From NCBI RefSeq assembly GCF_009828105.1, contig NZ_WTYQ01000003.1, positions 62,001 to 126,000 of the forward strand: DNA of 64,000 bases, written 5' to 3'. The translations under genes and the position numbers were made by a program. Positions 1 through 9,304 of the stretch are shown one piece after another (the first letter of the stretch is position 1; every line of letters starts with the position of its first letter). The DNA comes from Altericroceibacterium indicum (GTDB lineage Bacteria > Pseudomonadota > Alphaproteobacteria > Sphingomonadales > Sphingomonadaceae). Under the pieces are notes generated by a model. It did not search any database, had not been told where the DNA came from, and saw only the letters and a program-made list of their open reading frames with translations.

Positions 1-968
1 CGCTCGAAATGATCGAAACCGCGCTCAATTCAGGCGGCCATGTTTCGGGCAAGACCACTGGTCTAACATCGGTGAATGAGAAAATCGGTGGCCTCCATGA
101 TTCCGATCTGATCATCCTTGCCGGGCGTCCGGGTATGGGCAAAACCTCGCTCGCCACCAATATCGCCTTTAATTGCGCCGACCGGCTGCTCCGCGATCAA
201 CGTGACGGGATTGAGAAATCCGTGGGTGCTGGCGTAGCCTTTTTCAGCCTCGAAATGTCGAGCGATCAGCTCGCCACCCGTATTCTGGCAGAACAGGCGG
301 GAATTTCTTCCGAAGCCTTGCGCATGGGGAAGATTTCCAAGGATGATTTCCAGCAGCTTTCCTATGCCAGCCAGCGTCTGGCCGATTTGCCGCTCTATAT
401 TGATGATACGCCCGCCCTCACCATCGGCGCGCTGCGCACCCGCGCAAGGCGGTTGAAGCGGCGGCATGATATCGGCCTGATCGTGGTCGATTACCTGCAA
501 TTGCTGCAAGGTTCCGGCCGCGCGCAGGATAACCGCGTGAACGAAATTTCCGAAATTAGCCGTGGCCTGAAAACGCTCGCCAAGGAACTGGAGCTTCCGG
601 TGATCGCCCTCTCGCAGCTGTCGCGTGCGGTGGAACAGCGCGAAGACAAGCGCCCGATGCTCTCTGACCTGCGTGAATCCGGCTCGATCGAGCAGGATGC
701 CGATATGGTGTGGTTCGTGTACCGTGAAGATTATTACATCGCCTCGCGTGAACCCAAGCTGCCGCAAGGCGATGCGGATGTGAAAGCCCATGAAGCCCAT
801 GCCGCCTGGCAGGCCGATATGGAACGAGTCTATGGCCTGGCTGAACTGATCGTAGCCAAGCAGCGCCACGGCTCCACCGGCAAAGTCCGCATGAAATTCG
901 AATCCAAGATCACCCGCTTCTCCGATCTGGCAGAAGGCGATATGGCCAGCGGATATGATGACGATTGA
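1..968 (+). CDS. dnaB: replicative DNA helicase DnaB, C-terminal part (5' end outside window)
   Basis: This is the ATPase half of the hexameric replicative helicase that unwinds DNA at the fork. The visible reading frame is open to the left edge, so the N-terminal primase-interacting domain lies outside the window. The RecA-like core shows Walker A GRPGMGKT, the sensor stretch VAFFSLEMS, the Walker B-like IVVDYLQLL and the ALSQLSR and DLRESGSIEQDAD motifs, all typical of DnaB. It ends in a short acidic tail. No intein is visible in the part present. The internal ATG at position 9 is not the true start. Identification is secure. Confidence 0.96.
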   Translation, partial: LEMIETALNSGGHVSGKTTGLTSVNEKIGGLHDSDLIILAGRPGMGKTSLATNIAFNCADRLLRDQRDGIEKSVGAGVAFFSLEMSSDQLATRILAEQAGISSEALRMGKISKDDFQQLSYASQRLADLPLYIDDTPALTIGALRTRARRLKRRHDIGLIVVDYLQLLQGSGRAQDNRVNEISEISRGLKTLAKELELPVIALSQLSRAVEQREDKRPMLSDLRESGSIEQDADMVWFVYREDYYIASREPKLPQGDADVKAHEAHAAWQADMERVYGLAELIVAKQRHGSTGKVRMKFESKITRFSDLAEGDMASGYDDD

Positions 969-1134
969 TTGGGTGGGGTTTAAGTCTCGCGGGCTGGTTG
1001 TGTAAATCGACAGGTAGCTTATACTGGCACATGCCTCGGTGCTGGTAGAGCCGCCGTCCGGTGCATCATTCGGGCTACGGCGAGATGTCAGGCCCGGCGG
1101 GGCAACTCCATTCATCCGTTCAGATACAACCGAC

Positions 1135-1656
1135 TTAAGGGCCGCAGGTCCATAGGCCGTTCATGGCATTTTCTGCGCCACTTTCGCCGGAAAGAATCAT
1201 CTTCGCAGGGTAGGGCGGCGATTCTGCGCTGCCATTTGTTGTATTGGCCGGGGAATCCTTGCTCAGCCGCTCAATTGCGACTGTTACGGCAGGGCCTTCA
1301 AAAGTGGCGCCATCTGCCAGCCCATCAAAACCCGATGGCTCGCGTGATTTGAGCGGAATAGTCCGCCCGGCGATTTTGATGATGCCGCTGGCCGGGGTGG
1401 TGCTGCCGACATTGCCGCGCGCGATCAGCAGGGCGGGCGATTGCTTCTCCAGTGCAAAGGCACAGCCCAGCTCTCCATTAACGGAAACCTGTTTCATATC
1501 ATCCGCGCTTAAGGCTTCAGGGCTGAACGCCATATCTGCACCGCCAGCGGTTTCAGCAGGCTTGGGAGCGGTTGGCTCCTCTGCATTTTGGGGTTGCGAA
1601 CAGGCGGCAAGGCCGCAGGCAGCGGCAAAAACAACGGTCAAACGCGGCCAGAACAT
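1135..1656 (-). CDS. putative lipoprotein of unknown function
   Basis: A 173-residue protein with a short positively charged start, a hydrophobic segment and a lipobox ending LAAC near residue 19, so it is probably lipidated and held at a membrane. A Pro/Ala/Glu-rich linker follows, then a domain of about 120 residues with phrases such as GCAFALE and WTCGP that I do not assign to a named family. The ATG at 1656 is preferred over the TTG two codons upstream because GGAG lies seven bases before it. It is convergent with dnaB. Function unknown. Confidence 0.72.
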   Translation of the reverse strand: MFWPRLTVVFAAACGLAACSQPQNAEEPTAPKPAETAGGADMAFSPEALSADDMKQVSVNGELGCAFALEKQSPALLIARGNVGSTTPASGIIKIAGRTIPLKSREPSGFDGLADGATFEGPAVTVAIERLSKDSPANTTNGSAESPPYPAKMILSGESGAENAMNGLWTCGP

Positions 1657-1746
1657 CAGCAATCTCCCAATTTCTCAGCAGTGGTAGAGAGGTAACGCGC
1701 CACCGGCTATCCTTATCCTAGAAACTGGCCTTTCCCGATACCCGGC

Positions 1747-2946
1747 TCAAATGCCCAGATTGAGCCTCCGGCTGACGGTGTAATCCACCACCGACACCAG
1801 AAACCAGCTTGCCCACCAGCGGGCGCGGTTGAACCAGCCTGCATGCTGGCGATAGAGCGCCGGCGTCACTTCCCGCGACGCCTTGGTGTGCTGGCCGATA
1901 AATTCCCGCATCCGTTCGGCCAATGCCGCATCTTCGATCCGGAGCACGATTTCCAGATTGATATAGAGGCTGCGCATGTCAAAATTGGCGCTGCCGAAAT
2001 AGACAACATCATCGAGCACAATCAGCTTGGTGTGGAGCTTGCAAGGCTGAAATTCGAACAATTTGGCGCCCGCTTTCAGCAACCGCCCATAGAGCGCCCG
2101 TGATGCAGCGATGGTGGCACTGTTGTCAGACTTGCCCGCCAGAACCAGCCGCGCCGTGCCGCGCCTGGCGATTCGCCTGATCCGCTTGCGCAAGCGCGGT
2201 GACGGGGAGAAATAGGCCATGAGCATATCGAGCCGCCTGGCAAACAGCAGATCATGCCCCACCGCCCGCGCCCAACTGGAAAGGCCGCGCGTCGGCCCTC
2301 CCACCAGCAAACGCACCGGACCCGAACCGCCTTCCCAATGCCGAACGATCCGGCTGATCGCGCGCCATTGGGCATCCGGGTTGCCGGTCCATTCTTCCAG
2401 TCGGTTGAACCAGCGGCCCAGATCATCCACCACCGGCCCTTTAATCATCACCCCCAGATCGTTCCAGCCATTGTCCTGCGGCGGGGCGAAGTAGCTGTTT
2501 TCAATATTGAAGCCGCCCAGCATCGCGCGCTTTTCATCGGCAATCACAATCTTCTGATGGTTGCGAATCAGATAGCGTCGCCCCCAGTGTGAGCTGAATT
2601 CGCGGAAATTTCCCCCGGCTGCTGAGAAGTCCGCAAAGAAATCAGCATTTACCCCCGCGCCGAAATTATCCAGAATCAGCACCACATGCACGCCCCTGCG
2701 CACGGCAGCTTCCAAAGCGCTGCGCACGCGAATGCCCACCTCATCAGGCGCATAGATATAAAAGCACAGGCGCAGGCTTTCCTGTGCGCCGTCAATCAAC
2801 TCCATCAAAGCCTCAAGCCGGGCGCTGCCTTGCGGGTGAAAGGTCAGATCCAGCCCCTGCGCCTGAAGGGAGAAGCTCTCCGGGTCGCGGTATTGGGCGA
2901 CGGCTTCGGGATCAGATTGCGATTCGGTCAAGGAAGAGCTGAGCAT
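1747..2946 (-). CDS. phospholipase D-like protein, cardiolipin synthase family
   Basis: A 399-residue protein with two HKD motifs, the hallmark of the phospholipase D superfamily: NHQKIVIAD with H130, K132 and D137, followed by GGFN, and KLHTKLIVLDD with H305, K307 and D312, followed by GSANFDMRS. Bacterial enzymes of this layout usually make cardiolipin or transfer phosphatidyl groups. The N terminus has no clear membrane helix, unlike ClsA, and resembles the ClsB/YbhO type. The ATG at 2946 is chosen over an upstream GTG because AAGGGG sits just before it. Substrate is inferred from the family, not shown. Confidence 0.85.
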   Translation of the reverse strand: MLSSSLTESQSDPEAVAQYRDPESFSLQAQGLDLTFHPQGSARLEALMELIDGAQESLRLCFYIYAPDEVGIRVRSALEAAVRRGVHVVLILDNFGAGVNADFFADFSAAGGNFREFSSHWGRRYLIRNHQKIVIADEKRAMLGGFNIENSYFAPPQDNGWNDLGVMIKGPVVDDLGRWFNRLEEWTGNPDAQWRAISRIVRHWEGGSGPVRLLVGGPTRGLSSWARAVGHDLLFARRLDMLMAYFSPSPRLRKRIRRIARRGTARLVLAGKSDNSATIAASRALYGRLLKAGAKLFEFQPCKLHTKLIVLDDVVYFGSANFDMRSLYINLEIVLRIEDAALAERMREFIGQHTKASREVTPALYRQHAGWFNRARWWASWFLVSVVDYTVSRRLNLGI

Positions 2947-2981
2947 ATATCCCCTTAGCACTCCGGGCAGGTTGGAAAACC

Positions 2982-3010
2982 TTGACTTTGCAACGCTTCC
3001 CCCCTAGAGA
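2982..3010 (+). promoter_or_regulatory. sigma70-type promoter for rpoZ
   Basis: TTGACT at 2982-2987 and TAGAGA at 3005-3010 are separated by exactly 17 bases, 45 bases before the rpoZ start. A GGAG ribosome binding site follows at 3044-3047. The match to the housekeeping consensus is good at the -35 box and moderate at the -10 box. Confidence 0.55.
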
Positions 3011-3054
3011 CTGCGCTTTCAAGACAGACCCGTTCATTTAATCGGAGTGCCCCT

Positions 3055-3399
3055 ATGGCGCGCGTTACCGTCGAAGATTGCGTCGACAAGGTCCCCAACC
3101 GTTTCGATCTCGTCCTGCTGGCCGCTCAGCGTGCCCGCGAGATTGCCGGTGGCGCAGAACTCACCGTTGATCGTGACCGGGATAAGAATCCTGTTGTTGC
3201 CCTGCGTGAAATCGCTGAAACAACCATCAAGCCCAAGCATCTTCAGGAAAGCCTCACGCAGTCTATGCAGCGCGTACTGCCTGATGATGAAGATGAAGCA
3301 GATGCCATCGGTTCACTCAGCCAGTCGGCTGAAGCCATGCGCGTGACCGCTTCGGCACCAGCCCGTTCGACCTCTGTCGGGTCCGATTACGACGGCTAA
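3055..3399 (+). CDS. rpoZ: RNA polymerase omega subunit
   Basis: A 114-residue omega subunit, which helps fold and assemble beta-prime in core RNA polymerase. The N-terminal stretch MARVTVEDC, then [16 protein letters not shown] and the conserved [11 protein letters not shown] segment, are diagnostic. The acidic DDEDEAD segment and Ser/Ala-rich C-terminal tail are common in alphaproteobacterial forms. It stands alone with its own promoter and terminator; no spoT or gmk is adjacent here. Confidence 0.96.
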   Translation: MARVTVEDCVDKVPNRFDLVLLAAQRAREIAGGAELTVDRDRDKNPVVALREIAETTIKPKHLQESLTQSMQRVLPDDEDEADAIGSLSQSAEAMRVTASAPARSTSVGSDYDG

Positions 3400-3421
3400 T
3401 TGCCACCATCATGATGCGAAT

Positions 3422-3453
3422 AAGGCCGCGCCCTTTTCGGGGGTAGCGGCCTT
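3422..3453 (+). terminator. intrinsic terminator after rpoZ
   Basis: Eight-base arms AAGGCCGC (3422-3429) and GCGGCCTT (3446-3453) are followed by a T-rich run, 22 bases after the rpoZ stop codon. Confidence 0.85.
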
Positions 3454-3618
3454 TTTCTTTGGCGATTGCTCAGCGCCACGCTCTGGCGACCCCACCTTCT
3501 GACAGATAGGGCCCACGCCTAAGCGCGATTGGGAAAAGAGCCGCATTGTGCCATCCCGCTGCACTCTCTATGCCTACGGGTTCATGCCTTTTTCGATCAG
3601 GACATTTTTGCCCCAACG

Positions 3619-4677
3619 ATGACATTGCTGTTTTTCTACGTCGGCATTGCCCTTGGCATTTCCTTTTTGTGTTCGCTGTTGGAAGCCTCGCTTCTCACGC
3701 TGACCCCCACTGCCATTCAAACCGGCAAGACGGCGGGTGCGCGCTGGGCAGACAAGGTGAATATGCTGAAACAGGATGTGGACCGGCCCCTGGCAGCGAT
3801 CCTCACCCTCAACACTGTGGCGCACACCATGGGTGCAGCAGGCGCGGGCGCGGAATATGCCCGCCTGTTCGGCAGCACCACACAGGCGATCTTCGCCGCC
3901 GGGCTGACCGTGGCCGTGCTGGTGCTGACAGAGATCATCCCCAAGACCATCGGCGCGCGCTATGCGCTGGCGCTGGCCCCGTTCCTTGCCCGCATTCTGC
4001 CGGTGATGATCTGGCTGCTCGCCCCCCTGGTGTGGTTTTCGCAGCAGCTCACCAAGATCATTACTTTTGGCAAGGCAGCGGACGCCACACAGCATCGCGA
4101 CGAACTGCTCGCCGTGGCGCGATTGGGAGAGGAAGCAGGACAGATCGACGCGCGTGAAACCACTGTGCTGCACAACCTGCTCGGTCTCAATGAAGTGCGC
4201 ACACAGGATGTGATGACCCCGCGCACGGTGATGTTCAGCCTGCCCGGTGCCATGCCCTTGCAGGAATTCCTGAGCGCGGTGGAAGGCAAACCCTATACCC
4301 GCATCCCGATCCATCGGGATAATCCCGACAAAATCTCCGGCTTCGTCATCAAGAGCGAGGTTCTGGCACGATTGGTCGAGAGTGGTCTCGATACGCAGGA
4401 AACCCTCGCCGATGTGGCGCGGCCCATGCTGAGCGTGCCCGATTCGCTCTCGGTAGACCGGATTTTCCAGCGTTTTATTGAAGAACGCCATCAAATCATG
4501 CTGGTGGTGGATGAATATGGCACCATTTCCGGGCTGGTGACGCTGGAGGACATTGTGGAAACCATCTTTGGTATCGAAATCCTCGATGAAGTGGACACAA
4601 TTCCCGATCTTCAGGCCTATGCCCGCCGCTTGTGGAAAGACCGGGCGGAACGACGCGGAACGCTCACCACCAGCTGA
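3619..4677 (+). CDS. CNNM/HlyC-type membrane protein with DUF21 and CBS pair
   Basis: A 352-residue protein. An N-terminal DUF21 region with three or four membrane segments (residues about 1-140, including the ALTEIIPKTIGARYA-like signature) is followed by two CBS domains (about 190-320) with TPRTVMFSL and LVVDEYGTISGLVTLEDIVETIFG. The CorC/HlyC C-terminal transporter-associated domain is absent, so this is the shorter form. Relatives include CNNM/CorB magnesium exporters and proteins loosely called hemolysins; divalent cation transport is the likely role. The ATG at 3619 places the first helix at the N terminus; the upstream in-frame extension has no protein-like character. Confidence 0.83.
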   Translation: MTLLFFYVGIALGISFLCSLLEASLLTLTPTAIQTGKTAGARWADKVNMLKQDVDRPLAAILTLNTVAHTMGAAGAGAEYARLFGSTTQAIFAAGLTVAVLVLTEIIPKTIGARYALALAPFLARILPVMIWLLAPLVWFSQQLTKIITFGKAADATQHRDELLAVARLGEEAGQIDARETTVLHNLLGLNEVRTQDVMTPRTVMFSLPGAMPLQEFLSAVEGKPYTRIPIHRDNPDKISGFVIKSEVLARLVESGLDTQETLADVARPMLSVPDSLSVDRIFQRFIEERHQIMLVVDEYGTISGLVTLEDIVETIFGIEILDEVDTIPDLQAYARRLWKDRAERRGTLTTS

Positions 4678-4773
4678 CTGTGCATGACAAAGCCGTGACT
4701 TTGGCGCACTTCATTTGCAAACTGCCCCCGCCTTGCAACAGGCAACGCAGGGGCAGCAGCAAAAGGAGCAGCC

Positions 4774-5508
4774 ATGGCGGTTATTGCCGTTTACAGCGTC
4801 AAAGGCGGGGTGGGTAAAACCACCATTTCGAGCAATCTGGCATGGTGTTCTGCCGCCATTTCCTGCCGCAAAACACTGCTCTGGGATCTCGATGCGGCAG
4901 GGGGTGCAGCCTATTTGCTGGGCGTTGATGCCCCGGAAAAGCCAGCCGCCCAATCGATCTTTTCGCGAGAGCGCCCCCCTGCAAAGCTCATCCGCCCGAC
5001 CCCTTATGACCGGCTGGATATTCTCCCCGCTGATGAAAGCCTGCGCGCGCTGGACAGCCAGCTTGCCCGGATCGGCAAGCGTAAACGCTTGGCCAAATTG
5101 GCGCAGGATCTGTCCAGAACTTACGAGCGGATCGTGCTTGATTGCCCGCCGGTACTCAATGAAATCAGCGCGCAAGTGATGCGGGCCGCCGATCTGGTGA
5201 TCGTACCCATGCCGCCATCGCCATTGTCTTCCCGCGCCTTCGAATTGGTGGCCAAGGAGATCAAGCTCCACACAAAGTTTCACCCTCCCATGCTTCCGGT
5301 GCTGTCCATGCTTGATCTGCGCCGCACACTGCATCGTGAAGCGCTGGACGCCCATCCAGACTGGCCGGTGGTTCCGCAGGCAAGCGCAGTGGAACAATGC
5401 GCCGTGCGCCGTCAGCCGGTGGGCGTATTTGCCCCAAGCTCTCCGGCAGCGCGAAGTTTCGCCCGGATATGGAGCGCGATTGAACGCAAATTGTCCGAGC
5501 GCCGATGA
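4774..5508 (+). CDS. ParA/MinD-type ATPase
   Basis: A 244-residue P-loop ATPase of the ParA/MinD/Soj superfamily. The deviant Walker A KGGVGKTT lies at residues 10-17, the switch region LWDLDAAGG follows, and IVLDCPP gives the later Walker B. AAAGGAG precedes the ATG. There is no ParB or parS site next to it, and MinC/MinE are absent, so chromosome partition or Min function is not supported by context. It may position another complex, as orphan ParA-like proteins often do. It is convergent with ftsH. Confidence 0.85.
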   Translation: MAVIAVYSVKGGVGKTTISSNLAWCSAAISCRKTLLWDLDAAGGAAYLLGVDAPEKPAAQSIFSRERPPAKLIRPTPYDRLDILPADESLRALDSQLARIGKRKRLAKLAQDLSRTYERIVLDCPPVLNEISAQVMRAADLVIVPMPPSPLSSRAFELVAKEIKLHTKFHPPMLPVLSMLDLRRTLHREALDAHPDWPVVPQASAVEQCAVRRQPVGVFAPSSPAARSFARIWSAIERKLSERR

Positions 5509-5528
5509 AACGCGTCGGCCTCAATAAA

Positions 5529-5560
5529 AAGCCGCCCCAACCATTGTAGCGGGGCGGCTT
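5529..5560 (-). terminator. intrinsic terminator after ftsH
   Basis: Ten-base perfect arms AAGCCGCCCC (5529-5538) and GGGGCGGCTT (5551-5560). On the minus strand the stem runs into TTTTTATT, so it serves ftsH best. The plus-strand side, after the ParA gene, has a weaker T run. Confidence 0.88.
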
Positions 5561-5585
5561 CTTTCACTGTTCACAGGTTGAGCGT

Positions 5586-7538
5586 TCAGGCACCTTGTGG
5601 TGCAACACCGCCCTGCCCGCCGAAGCGCCTTCCGGCTTTGGGGATGGAGGAGCCTTGCGTTGGCCGGGTGATGGCAGGCCCACTCGGTTCATTCGGGCGA
5701 TCAATCTTGCCGCTCTTGATGAGTTCAGCAATTTCATCCCCGGTCAGCGTTTCATATTCCAGCAAGGCCTGCGCCAGAAGCTCCAATTGCGTTTCCTGAT
5801 CCTTCAGCACCTGCTTGGCGCGATCATAAGCCGTATCCACCAGATTGCGGATTTCGCTGTCGATCAGCTTGCTGGTTTCGCCCGACATCATCAGACGCTG
5901 CGTGCCGCCCATGCCCAGATAGCCTTCCTGGCTCTGTTCATATTGCAGCGGCCCAAGCTTATCCGACATGCCCCATTTGGTGACCATATTGCGCGCAAGG
6001 TCGGTGGCATATTGAATATCGCCCGATGCGCCGGAGGACACTTTGTCATGGCCGAAGATGATTTCTTCCGCCACGCGGCCACCCATGCTTACCGCAAGGT
6101 TCGCGTGCATCTTGTCGCGGTGGTAGGAATAGCTATCCCGTTCGGGCAAGCGCATCACCATACCCAGCGCACGGCCGCGCGGAATGATGGTGGCCTTGTG
6201 AATCGGGTCTGATGCCGGTTCATACACCGCCACGATGGCATGGCCCGCTTCATGATAGGCGGTCATCTTCTTTTCATCGTCAGACATGACCATGCTGCGG
6301 CGTTCAGAGCCCATCATGACCTTGTCTTTCGCGTCTTCGAATTCCTGCATGGCGACCATGCGCTTATTACGCCGGGCTGCCAGCAGGGCCGCTTCATTCA
6401 CCAGATTGGCAAGGTCAGCCCCGGCAAAACCGGGCGTACCACGCGCAATGGTGCGCGCATTGACATCGGGTGCCAAGGGAACCTTCTTCATGTGAACGGC
6501 GAGAATCTTTTCGCGCCCTTCGATATCGGGGACTGGCACCACCACCTGACGGTCAAAACGGCCCGGACGCAGCAGCGCCGGATCAAGCACATCAGGGCGG
6601 TTGGTGGCGGCGATGATGATGATGCCTTCATTGGCTTCAAAACCATCCATTTCGACCAGCAGCTGATTCAGCGTCTGTTCGCGCTCATCATTGGAATTGC
6701 CAAGACCATTGCCACGGCTGCGGCCCACAGCGTCGATTTCATCGATGAACACGATGCAAGGCGCGTTTTTCTTGGCCTGTTCGAACATGTCGCGCACGCG
6801 GCTTGCGCCAACACCGACGAACATTTCCACAAAGTCCGAACCGGAGATGGAGAAGAATGGCACGCCTGCTTCACCGGCAATCGCACGGGCCAGCAGGGTT
6901 TTACCTGTCCCCGGCGAACCGACCAGCAGAGCACCCTTCGGGATCTGGCCACCCAGCTTCGAGAAACGCTGCGGGTCTTTCAGAAATTCGACGATTTCTT
7001 CCAGCTCTTCACGTGCTTCATCAATGCCGGCCACATTCGCAAAAGTAACACGGCCCTGCTTTTCGGTCAGCATTTTGGCCTTGGATTTGCCAAAGCCCAT
7101 CGCGCCAGAACCGCCACCTTTCTGGACCTGGCGCAAGGCAAAGAATGCCACGCCAAGGATCAGCAGGAAGGGCAAAGACTGGATCAGGATATAGCCCAGA
7201 ACGCCCATTTCTTCCTTCTTCGCCCCGGAATAGCGCACGTCACTATTTTCCAGAAGCTTGGGAAGATCGGTGTCATTGGGCACCGGAACCGTGCTGAAAG
7301 TCTGACCGTTCTTAAGCTTACCAGTAATAAGATCAGGAGCAATCTGCACTTCCTGCACGCTGCCTTCGAGGACTTTTGCACGGAAGTCCGAATAACGCAG
7401 TTGGGTGCCGGCACTTGTCTGTGGACCGTTAAACAGCGAAACCACAAGCAGCAGGGACAGCAAAATGCCGCCCCAGATCATCAGGCTCTTAACCCAGGGA
7501 TTGCCGTTCTTATTTTCCGGCTCTCGATTATCGCTCAT
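5586..7538 (-). CDS. ftsH: ATP-dependent zinc metalloprotease FtsH
   Basis: A 650-residue membrane-anchored AAA+ protease that degrades unneeded or damaged membrane and regulatory proteins. It has a membrane helix at about 17-37, a periplasmic domain to about 110, and a second helix at about 114-136. The AAA module has Walker A GSPGTGKT (207-214), Walker [11 protein letters not shown] (261-270) and the second region of homology. The protease site HEAGH is at 429-433. The C terminus is Pro/Gly-rich. Full length. tilS, which often precedes ftsH, is not adjacent. Confidence 0.98.
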   Translation of the reverse strand: MSDNREPENKNGNPWVKSLMIWGGILLSLLLVVSLFNGPQTSAGTQLRYSDFRAKVLEGSVQEVQIAPDLITGKLKNGQTFSTVPVPNDTDLPKLLENSDVRYSGAKKEEMGVLGYILIQSLPFLLILGVAFFALRQVQKGGGSGAMGFGKSKAKMLTEKQGRVTFANVAGIDEAREELEEIVEFLKDPQRFSKLGGQIPKGALLVGSPGTGKTLLARAIAGEAGVPFFSISGSDFVEMFVGVGASRVRDMFEQAKKNAPCIVFIDEIDAVGRSRGNGLGNSNDEREQTLNQLLVEMDGFEANEGIIIIAATNRPDVLDPALLRPGRFDRQVVVPVPDIEGREKILAVHMKKVPLAPDVNARTIARGTPGFAGADLANLVNEAALLAARRNKRMVAMQEFEDAKDKVMMGSERRSMVMSDDEKKMTAYHEAGHAIVAVYEPASDPIHKATIIPRGRALGMVMRLPERDSYSYHRDKMHANLAVSMGGRVAEEIIFGHDKVSSGASGDIQYATDLARNMVTKWGMSDKLGPLQYEQSQEGYLGMGGTQRLMMSGETSKLIDSEIRNLVDTAYDRAKQVLKDQETQLELLAQALLEYETLTGDEIAELIKSGKIDRPNEPSGPAITRPTQGSSIPKAGRRFGGQGGVAPQGA

Positions 7539-7631
7539 TCGGGCGTCCTACCTTTCAAGAGTGTAATGTAGGATTTGTGCGGTGAATGGCAAGTTACGGA
7601 TCATTGCAATCGGCTGATTCATAAGCCCCTC

Positions 7632-8807
7632 CTATAGCGCCTGCGCCGCAGCCCAGCCGCTGGCCCATGCCCATTGGAAATTATAACCGCCCAGCCACCC
7701 GGTTACATCCACCGCTTCACCGATCATATAGAGGCCTGGAACCCGCTTGGATTCGAGCGTTTTGGAGGATAATTCCGCCGTGCTCACCCCGCCTGCGGTG
7801 ACTTCTGCCTTGGCATACCCTTCCGTGCCATTGGGATGAAATGCCCATGCGGCCAAACGCGCTTCGGCTGCGCGCAAGGCCTTGTCCGATTGCGCCGCCA
7901 GAATGCCTTCCAGCCCCAATTTTTCATCCAGCACATCAGCGAGGCGCTGCGGCAGGCGCTCACGCAAGGTCTGGCGGATGGTCGCTTTGGGTGATGCGGC
8001 TTTGGCTTCCACCAGCCAGTCAGCGCTATGGCCGGGGCAAAAGTCGATGTGAACCGCTTCGCCGCTCTGCCAATAGGATGAAATTTGCAGAATCGCCGGG
8101 CCGGACATGCCGCGATGGGTGAACAGTGCCGCTTCCTTGAACGCTGTTTTGCCGCTGCGAGCCACCACATCCGTCGCCACGCCGGACAATTCACGGAACA
8201 GCAGGTCTTCCCCTGCCAGCGTCAAAGGCACCAGCGCCGGGCGAGGCTGCACCACTTTGAGGCCAAATTGCCGCGCGACTTCATAGGCAAAACCTGTCGC
8301 GCCCATTTTGGGGATGGAAGGGCCACCGGTGGCTACCACCAGAGCAGGCGCCTGCGCGGTGAAGCTGGTTAGAGAAACAGTATATCGGCCATCACCATGA
8401 GCAATATCGCGCACCACCTCGCTGGTTTTGATGGTCACATTGCCTTGCGCACAGCGATCAAGCAGCAAATCGACAATCTGCCTGGCCGAGCCATCACAAA
8501 ACAACTGCCCCAGCGTCTTTTCATGCCAGGCGATGCCATATGAATCGACCAAAGCGATGAAATCACCCGCAGTGTATCGGCTGAGCGCGGATTTGGCGAA
8601 ATGCTTATTGGCTGACAGATAGCGATCCGGCGCGATGCCCAGATTGGTGAAATTGCAGCGCCCGCCACCGGAAATGAGGATTTTCTTCCCCACCTTCTCC
8701 GCATGGTCAACCAGCAGCACCTTGCGCCCACGCAGCCCCGCCTCTGCGGCGCAAAACAACCCGGCAGCACCCGCGCCCAGAATGATCGCATCATAGATTT
8801 CAGTCAT
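7632..8807 (-). CDS. NAD(P)/FAD-dependent oxidoreductase, BaiN/HI0933-like
   Basis: A 391-residue flavoprotein of the HI0933/BaiN family. The N-terminal dinucleotide-binding motif GAGAAGLFCA is followed by the family signature GKKILISGGGRCNFTN, and the C terminus has the FAD-contacting segment GLYMIGEAVDVTGWLGGYNFQWAWASG. The cellular substrate of most members is unknown; some act on bile acid intermediates. The ATG at 8807 has AGGCGGGG just upstream and is preferred to a GTG eight codons earlier. It ends 93 bases from the ftsH start and could be its upstream neighbour in one transcript. Confidence 0.88.
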   Translation of the reverse strand: MTEIYDAIILGAGAAGLFCAAEAGLRGRKVLLVDHAEKVGKKILISGGGRCNFTNLGIAPDRYLSANKHFAKSALSRYTAGDFIALVDSYGIAWHEKTLGQLFCDGSARQIVDLLLDRCAQGNVTIKTSEVVRDIAHGDGRYTVSLTSFTAQAPALVVATGGPSIPKMGATGFAYEVARQFGLKVVQPRPALVPLTLAGEDLLFRELSGVATDVVARSGKTAFKEAALFTHRGMSGPAILQISSYWQSGEAVHIDFCPGHSADWLVEAKAASPKATIRQTLRERLPQRLADVLDEKLGLEGILAAQSDKALRAAEARLAAWAFHPNGTEGYAKAEVTAGGVSTAELSSKTLESKRVPGLYMIGEAVDVTGWLGGYNFQWAWASGWAAAQAL

Positions 8808-8898
8808 CAGCCCCGCCTGCGGATGAAGCACAGGAATGGCAAGCCTTTCGGCAGGTTGGGCCAGACAAATATAGTGCGCGAATTGTTGGGGTGATTGT

Positions 8899-8928
8899 GG
8901 CGGGAAGGTCTATCAGGGCCTTCCCGCC
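8899..8928. repeat. inverted repeat, ten-base arms
   Basis: GGCGGGAAGG (8899-8908) and CCTTCCCGCC (8919-8928) can form a perfect ten-pair stem with a ten-base loop. No T run follows on either strand, so it does not look like a standard terminator. Confidence 0.7.
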
Positions 8929-8934
8929 ATGATC

Positions 8935-8969
8935 GCAGATGCATTCACAGGGGGACATGGTGCATCTGC
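8935..8969. repeat. inverted repeat, nine-base arms
   Basis: GCAGATGCA (8935-8943) and TGCATCTGC (8961-8969) are perfect inverted copies around a 17-base loop, only six bases from the preceding repeat. Confidence 0.65.
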
Positions 8970-8971
8970 TA

Positions 8972-9024
8972 AATTCGCGAGCGGGGCGTTCAGGGGGGGG
9001 GACAAAAGGCCTGCGTCGCGAATT
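8972..9024. repeat. inverted repeat enclosing a G9 run
   Basis: AATTCGCGA (8972-8980) and TCGCGAATT (9016-9024) are perfect inverted copies. The 35-base interval contains a run of nine G. Confidence 0.55.
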
Positions 9025-9115
9025 CAAAGCTAAAATGCCCAAAACCGAATGAAGTTCCCTTTTTCATCGCAATCAAGCCACCTTCTATCGGAAGCTGCGA
9101 ATTATCTTGCCGCCG

Positions 9116-9140
9116 GGAACTGACAGGCAGGAACTTCGTC
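9116..9140 (+). promoter_or_regulatory. possible EcfG-type general stress promoter
   Basis: GGAAC (9116-9120) and CGTC (9137-9140) are separated by 16 bases. This resembles the alphaproteobacterial EcfG pattern GGAAC-N16/17-CGTT, with one mismatch in the -10 element. It points toward the glycosyltransferase gene that starts at 9305. A four- plus five-base pattern occurs by chance often enough that this is only a candidate. Confidence 0.3.
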
Positions 9141-9304
9141 TGATCTGATGCAGCGCAAAACAGCTTTGTTACACGATTTCATGGTCTTGCTGGGTTTGGC
9201 GCTTCTTTTCTCTTGTCAGATGGGTCATTTTATGACGCAATGCAGCATTGAACGGAAGCGATTGGGAATCAAGCAGCACTTCATATTTGATCAGGGGGCA
9301 TACG

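Larger units (their letters stand above)
8808..9304. other. intergenic region of about 500 bases with three inverted repeats
   Basis: No convincing protein gene is present. The region holds three inverted repeats (listed separately), a run of nine G around 8993-9001, and a possible EcfG-type promoter at 9116-9140. It separates a minus-strand flavoprotein gene from the plus-strand glycosyltransferase gene and therefore carries two divergent promoters. Confidence 0.6.

Noticed and set aside
63-1115. Long open frame on the minus strand opposite dnaB
   Set aside because: It is a mirror of the strongly conserved DnaB frame in GC-rich DNA, with no family character and no ribosome binding site.
4774-5508. 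Chromosome partition locus around the ParA-like gene
   Set aside because: No ParB gene and no parS-like palindrome are nearby, so it is treated as an orphan ParA-like ATPase.
6240-7571. 443-codon open frame on the plus strand opposite ftsH
   Set aside because: It lies wholly antisense to ftsH, and its translation is His/Gln/Arg-rich nonsense typical of shadows.
8800-9042. 80-codon minus-strand open frame upstream of the BaiN-like gene
   Set aside because: It covers the inverted repeats, has no ribosome binding site or family match, and overlaps the likely promoter.
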